Assembly (NCBI RefSeq): GCF_000003815.2
Contig: NC_049993.1
Coordinates: forward strand, 13,474,432-13,538,431
From: Branchiostoma floridae
Taxonomy: Eukaryota; Chordata; Leptocardii; Amphioxiformes; Branchiostomatidae
Length of the DNA: 64,000 bases
Direction: 5' to 3'
The notes below the pieces were generated by a model, which had not been told where the DNA came from, searched no databases, and worked only from the letters and a program-made list of their open reading frames with translations. The translations under genes were made by a program, and so were the position numbers. Shown piece by piece: positions 59,210-64,000 of this stretch (its first letter is position 1; each line of letters starts with the position of its first letter).

Positions 59210-59345
59210 TGTGTGGTGTAACTGGTAGAGTGTTGAGCTCGGAATCTAGAGATTCCGAGTTCGATACCCGCATTGCCCGCGGCGTTGTGCTCCTGGGAAA
59301 GGCACTTTACACGACTTTTCCTGACGGTTGAGTGACACCCATCAA
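59210..59345 (+). repeat. tRNA-derived SINE
   Basis: It has box A (TGGTGTAACTGGTAGAG), a tRNA-like anticodon-arm region and box B (GAGTTCGATACCCG). The tail module TCCTGGGAAAGGCACTTTAC is typical of animal SINE bodies. The acceptor stem is not tRNA-like. Confidence 0.65.
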
Positions 59346-60204
59346 GCCTCTTCTGTTAATCTGTCAATAGTGTGCCCCAAACACACACACGAATTTGTTG
59401 TGCCTATGTCCACATGCACGTACACGTGTCAACATCTGACACTAAGATTAAGAATAGTATTTTTTTCAACCTTTGAGAATTGTATGGTGACCGGTACCGT
59501 TGATTATCATAAACTTTTTTTAATTATTCTGATGCCACTGTCACCTGGCCTCCTGACATTCCTCAGATACTGATTGTTAGTTGTGATCCAAGGTCATCTG
59601 TGGTTGGAGAGTTGGTCGGCAAGGCTGTCTATTTTAGTCTTTAATGTCCTCTGCAATAGTTGACTGTGAATTTTGGCAAATTACTATTAATTCTCCATTC
59701 AAATATTGATTGAAGAACACCGCACAGATAAGAGAATGGGAACAAACAAGAAGTGCTAATTCGTCACTGCTGTTGTTTTTCTCATCAAAGATGTAGGTTA
59801 CCCAGAAGCCTTAGGGGCCCTAGAGACAACGTCCAATTTGGAAATTTCCCATGGTGCATCCGTACTTTAAGGACCAAGATGTAGGTAAACTTGCAAAAGA
59901 TTGTAAGTTTCGTATGATCTGGTATCCGAGTACATTAGAGGTTGGAAGAATTGGGGGGGGGGGTCTAGTTTGTATGTCATGTTTCCAGAAATAACGTATT
60001 GATATGGATATAGATCTCTATAATATTTCTGGGATCTTCCTTAAGGTTTTGCTGGACTTGACTTATCAAAATTTGCACAAAAGCAATACAATGTGGTCAC
60101 TAGGCAGTTTTACGGTACCTAGCTTTCCTGCAAATATTATGTGCCGTTATCCAGTCCCAATGCCTGTAGACATTAGGACTTAACACTTTGTACGGGGCAT
60201 TGGG

Positions 60205-60310
60205 TGGTCTGTGTTTACGAAATCTCTCGCTGGCTGGGGTTAATGACCCCCTCCAAGGATGCGGCAACTGTAAAGCCGGTCGCTAGGAGCGCGATTTTAG
60301 TCACGCTAGG
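60205..60310 (+). repeat. Dispersed repeat, partner of 28655-28760
   Basis: It starts GGTCTGTGTTTACGAAATCT and ends GCGATTTTAGTCACGCTAGG, over 75% alike to the lipase 4 intronic copy by eye. Confidence 0.6.
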
Positions 60311-61243
60311 ACATTAAGCACTGAACGCGACATTTGACTGACAGGACATTGGGACAATGGGACATTGGAACCAGACGTTAAACAGGACATTGAGAATTCT
60401 AAATTAAAATTTCTCAGCCCATACATGCTGTAGATTAATATAGCTTTTAGTAACCGTCCTCTAGTTCGAAAAAATATTTTGCAGACCACACAGCAAGTGG
60501 TGTGACGGAAGGTAAACTATTCTGTGTGCGTCAGGTGTTTGTTCCTTTCATTTCATCGGAAACTTATCTTTTTTTTCAAAATGGCGGCCATCATTCGTCC
60601 TTGGCATATGGTGCCACACGTAAACCACGTACGATGTGCCCACGCTTTTGTAAACGTGAGACACAATTAAGTCGTGCTCGTGTAAACGTGAATGACAAGG
60701 CATGCTTGTGTTAACGTGATGGGAAGTTAGTCTCCAATCAGACGTGTCCGCTGGATGAAAAAAGAGAAGAATTTGGCCAAATAAGTTGCCATGGGACTTT
60801 AGTCAGTCATTTGCAGTCTGTCCGCCACGCGAAATTTATTCTAAAAACTACAATGTAGTGGGGAAACTCTGCAAATATGTCTACAGCTTTTTTTACAAGA
60901 GGGAGGAGACTGTAGATTTAGATTTGATATAATGTTACCCCTCTACAAATTAGTTGTAAAACCCAATGCATTTAGCCCTTGTTTTTCCTTGATATGCAAT
61001 TAAGATCATTGTAATTCTCAGTTATAGTGAAGTGGAATTCTTTTCGTTATATCGGCTGAATTGTGATGCTAATGAAGTCCCCACAAAACTGCTTTCAGGA
61101 CGCAGAATAATGGAACTTGTCTAAAATACGGCACTGAGTCTTATATCTACGTATACAGAGTAGCGTCTCTGGTATTTGGCCGCTACTATCATATTGTAAA
61201 CATTAACAGGCATGTTGCGAGGGTGTATTCGTATTTTAGCACG

Positions 61244-61449
61244 TATGACGTCCTTATGGAATTGTTAGCCTCTACCAGGTACCATAGGTTGCTAGGAAAC
61301 TAGTAGAAATTTTAAAGATATAGACACATGACACACTAGAGGAGCTACTGTCTATTGAGTATGATCTGGTGTGTTATCTGGCCAATATTTGTCCAATTTC
61401 TATTATTTTTCCATCCTGGTAGAGGCTAACACTTCCATACGGACCTCAT
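61244..61449. mobile_element. Foldback element, CTCTACCAGG family
   Basis: The left arm is TATGACGTCCTTATGGAATT then GTTAGCCTCTACCAGG. The right arm mirrors it as CCTGGTAGAGGCTAAC then ACTTCCATACGGACCTCATA. Arms are about 36 bases with a few mismatches. Confidence 0.7.
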
Positions 61450-61940
61450 ACAGACTTGAATATATACACAGCTCAGAAGCGCAATGTAACGAAAACGATT
61501 ATTATTACAGATAAAATTCACAGGTATTTAGGTAGTTATTTCACTTCTTTAAGATAAAACTATCTTGTTCTCACCATAATTCTATAGGTGAATGAGTCAG
61601 CTTTCTAATTGAACTATTGTCTCTCCTTTATCAAAGTTGACTATTCTGGTATGCAAAAGAATTAGATTTGTGATATAAAAACATATCATGAAATCATCAC
61701 AGGTTTTTGAATTCATTGATTGTTTGTGTGGGGCTTGTCTATTGGCCTGTTGTTGATCTAATGATAGGCTCAATTAATTATCAAATTCAAATTTAGCTCA
61801 TGATAAACAAACAGATGACACCTGTGCGTGGAACACGTCGTGCAAAGATGGCGAGGGAGCATGGAACCCAAGAAAACAGAGGGTAAAATCTGCCAGGAAA
61901 GATGCACCACAACCGTAAGTTGTACTAAAATACCTTTGTA

Positions 61941-64000
61941 ATGATACCAAGTTTGACCGCCTAGAATACACTCTTAGCAATGTTGCCTCTAAGCACTACC
62001 CTAACCCTAACCCTAACCCTAGCGGTTAGTGCTCGACAAGTAAGCACCCGATTTCAAAACGGTTTGCAGATTACAAATCTGTACCAACATACCTTTGTAA
62101 TGATACCAAGTTTGACCGCCTAGAATACACTCTTAGCAATGTTGCCTCTAAGCACTACCCTAACCCTAACCCTAGCGGTTAGTGCTTAAGTCATATCTCG
62201 GCAAGTAAGCATTCGATTTCAAAACGGTTTGTAGATGACAAATCTGTACCAACATACCTTTGTAATGATACCAAGTTTGACCGCCTAGAATACACTCTTA
62301 GCAATGTTGCCTCTAAGCACTACCCTAACCCTAACCCTAACCCTAGCGGTTAGGGGTTAGTGTTTAAGTCATATCTCGGCAAGTAAGCACCCGATTTCAA
62401 ATCGTATTGCAGATTACAAATCTGTACCAACATCCCTTTGTAATGATACCAAGTTTGACCGCCTAGAATACACTCTTAGCAATGTTGGCTCTAAGCACTA
62501 CCCTAACCCTAACCCTAACCCTAACCCTAGCAGTTAGTGCTTAAGTCATATCTCGGCAAGTAAGCACCCGATTTCAAAACGGTTTGCAGATTACAAATCT
62601 GTACCAACATACCTTTGTAATGATACCAAGTTTGACCGACTAGAATACACTCTTAGCAATGTTGCCTCTAAGCACTACCCTAACTCTAACCCTAACCCTA
62701 GCGGTTAGTGCTTAAGTCATATCTCGGAAAGTAAGCACCCGATTTCAAAACGGTTTGCAGATTACAAATCTGTAGCAACATGCCTTTGTAATGATACCAA
62801 GTTTGACCGCCTAGAATACACTCTTAGCAATGTTGCCTCTAAGCACTACCCTAACCCTAAACCTAACCCTAGCGGTTAGTGCTTAAGTCATATCTCGGCA
62901 AGTAAGCACCCGATTTCAAAACGGTTTGCAGATTACAAATCTGTACCAAATGCCTTTTCAATGATACCAAGTTTGACCGACTAAAATACACTCTTAGCCA
63001 TGTTGCCTCTAAGCACTACCCTAACCCTAACCCTAACCCTAACCCTAACCCTAACCCTAGCGGTTAGTGCTTAAGTCATATCTCGGGAAGTAAGCACCCG
63101 ATTTCAAAACGATTTGCAGATTAAAAATCTGTACCAAGATACCTTTTCAATGATACCAAGTAGCACCGCGTTGTAGGCACTCTTAGCAATGTTGCCTATT
63201 AGCACTACCCTAGCCCTGACCGCATCCCTAGCGGTTAGCGCTTTAGTCATATCTCCGCAAGGGTTACTGTTAGGGTCAGGTATTGTGTCTTCGATGCAAT
63301 GTGGCTAAGAGTGGTTGTAGGGGTCAAACTTGGTGTCTTTAGATTACAAATCCGTACCAACATACCTTTGTAATGATACCAAGTTCGACCGCCGAGAATG
63401 CACTCTTGGCAATGTTGCCTCTAAGCACTACCCTAACCCTAACCCTAACCCTAACCCTAGCGGTAGTGCTTAAGTCATATCTCGGCAAGTAAGCACCCGA
63501 TTTCAAAATCGGTTTGCAGATTACAAATCTGTACCAACATACCTTTGTAATGATAACAAGTTAGACCGCCTAGCATACACTCTTAACAATTATGCTTCCA
63601 AGCACTACCCTAACTCTAACCCTAACCCTAGCGGTTAGTGCTTAAGTCATATCTCGGAAAGTAAGCACCCGATTTCAAAACGGTTTGCAGATTACAAATC
63701 TGTACCAACATGCCTTTGTAATGATACCAAGTTTGACCGCCTAGAATACACTCTTAGCAATGTTGCCTCTAAGCACTACCCTAACCCTAAACCTAACCCT
63801 AGCGGTTAGTGCTTAAGTCATATCTCGGCAAGTAAGCACCCGATTTCAAAACGGTTTGCAGATTACAAATCTGTACCAACATACTTTTATAATGATGCCA
63901 AGTTTGACCGCCTAGAATACACTCTTAGCAATGTTGCCTCTAAGCACTACCCTAACCCTAACCCTAGCGGTTAGTGCTTAAGTCATATCTCGGCAAGTAA
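61941..64000. repeat. Minisatellite array with embedded CCCTAA telomere-type hexamers
   Basis: The marker ATGATACCAAG (or a one-base variant) starts at 61941, 62100, 62265, 62443, 62620, 62791, 62961, 63150, 63373, 63550, 63721 and 63892. Each unit carries GACCGCCTAGAATACACTC, then a block of two to six CCCTAA-type hexamers ending CCCTAGCGG, then CATATCTCGGCAAGTAAGCA and CAGATTACAAATCTGTA. Unit 63150-63372 is rearranged and contains an inverted snippet. The array runs off the right edge. Confidence 0.92.

Larger units (their letters stand above)
58180..61940. other. Right-hand flank without recognised genes
   Basis: It holds the lipase 6 promoter region, a degenerate minisatellite (58769-58972), a tRNA-derived SINE (59210-59345), a dispersed repeat (60205-60310) and a foldback element (61244-61449). 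The frames present are short and carry no motif I recognise. Confidence 0.5.

Noticed and set aside
59210-59280. Functional tRNA gene
   Set aside because: A and B boxes are present but the acceptor and anticodon stems do not pair as in a tRNA, and a SINE tail follows.
61941-64000. CRISPR-like array
   Set aside because: Units are about 160-190 bp with internal hexamers and no unique spacers; this is a eukaryotic satellite.

Overview
The window is eukaryotic genomic DNA. It has GT/AG introns, TATA boxes, dense short inverted-repeat and tRNA-derived repeats, telomere-type hexamers and three runs of N (35826-36347, 45061-45402, 49792-49891). Everything coding that I can recognise, apart from one small zinc-ribbon candidate and a transposon scrap, belongs to the pancreatic triglyceride lipase family. 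The dispersed repeats and the tandemly expanded lipases fit a lancelet (Branchiostoma). That species call is inference from memory of lancelet DNA, not a database match.

Layout. Lipase 1 (388-6908) is the only one on the + strand. Lipases 2 to 6 lie head-to-tail on the - strand: 16159-7757, 23312-18145, 31609-24939, 48421-41324 and 58179-51420. Lipases 1 and 2 therefore converge tail-to-tail, 848 bases apart. All six were rebuilt exon by exon with consistent splice phases. Each encodes a signal peptide, an alpha/beta-hydrolase catalytic domain with a Ser-Asp-His triad and a Cys-bounded lid, and a C-terminal PLAT/C2-like domain ending in Cys or close to it. Predicted lengths are 491, 488, 484, 557, about 550 and 480 residues, close to the roughly 465 of vertebrate pancreatic lipase. 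Lipases 1 to 3 and 4 to 6 form two groups by sequence and exon structure. Lipases 4 and 5 carry an unusual basic plus Thr/Asn-rich extension of 70 to 80 residues before the catalytic domain. Lipase 6 has G-Y-S-L-G at the nucleophile elbow and has lost both partners of a conserved disulfide. Lipase 5 is interrupted by a gap and two single-base deletions beside it. Lipase 3 carries a 111-base in-frame tandem duplication covering the end of a PLAT exon and its splice donor.

Between lipases 4 and 5 (31.6-41.3 kb) a two-exon candidate gene at 32736-33529 would encode a 114-residue acidic protein with two CxxC knuckles and three 9-residue repeats. The rest of that interval is mostly foldback elements. 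One family with TCTCCAAGCAGA ends shows 9-bp target-site duplications.

The right flank (58.2-64.0 kb) has no recognisable gene. From about 61.94 kb to the edge it is an array of 159 to 189 bp units, each with an internal block of CCCTAA hexamers. The lipases presumably act together as secreted digestive or circulating lipid hydrolases. Nothing in the DNA shows where or when each is expressed.
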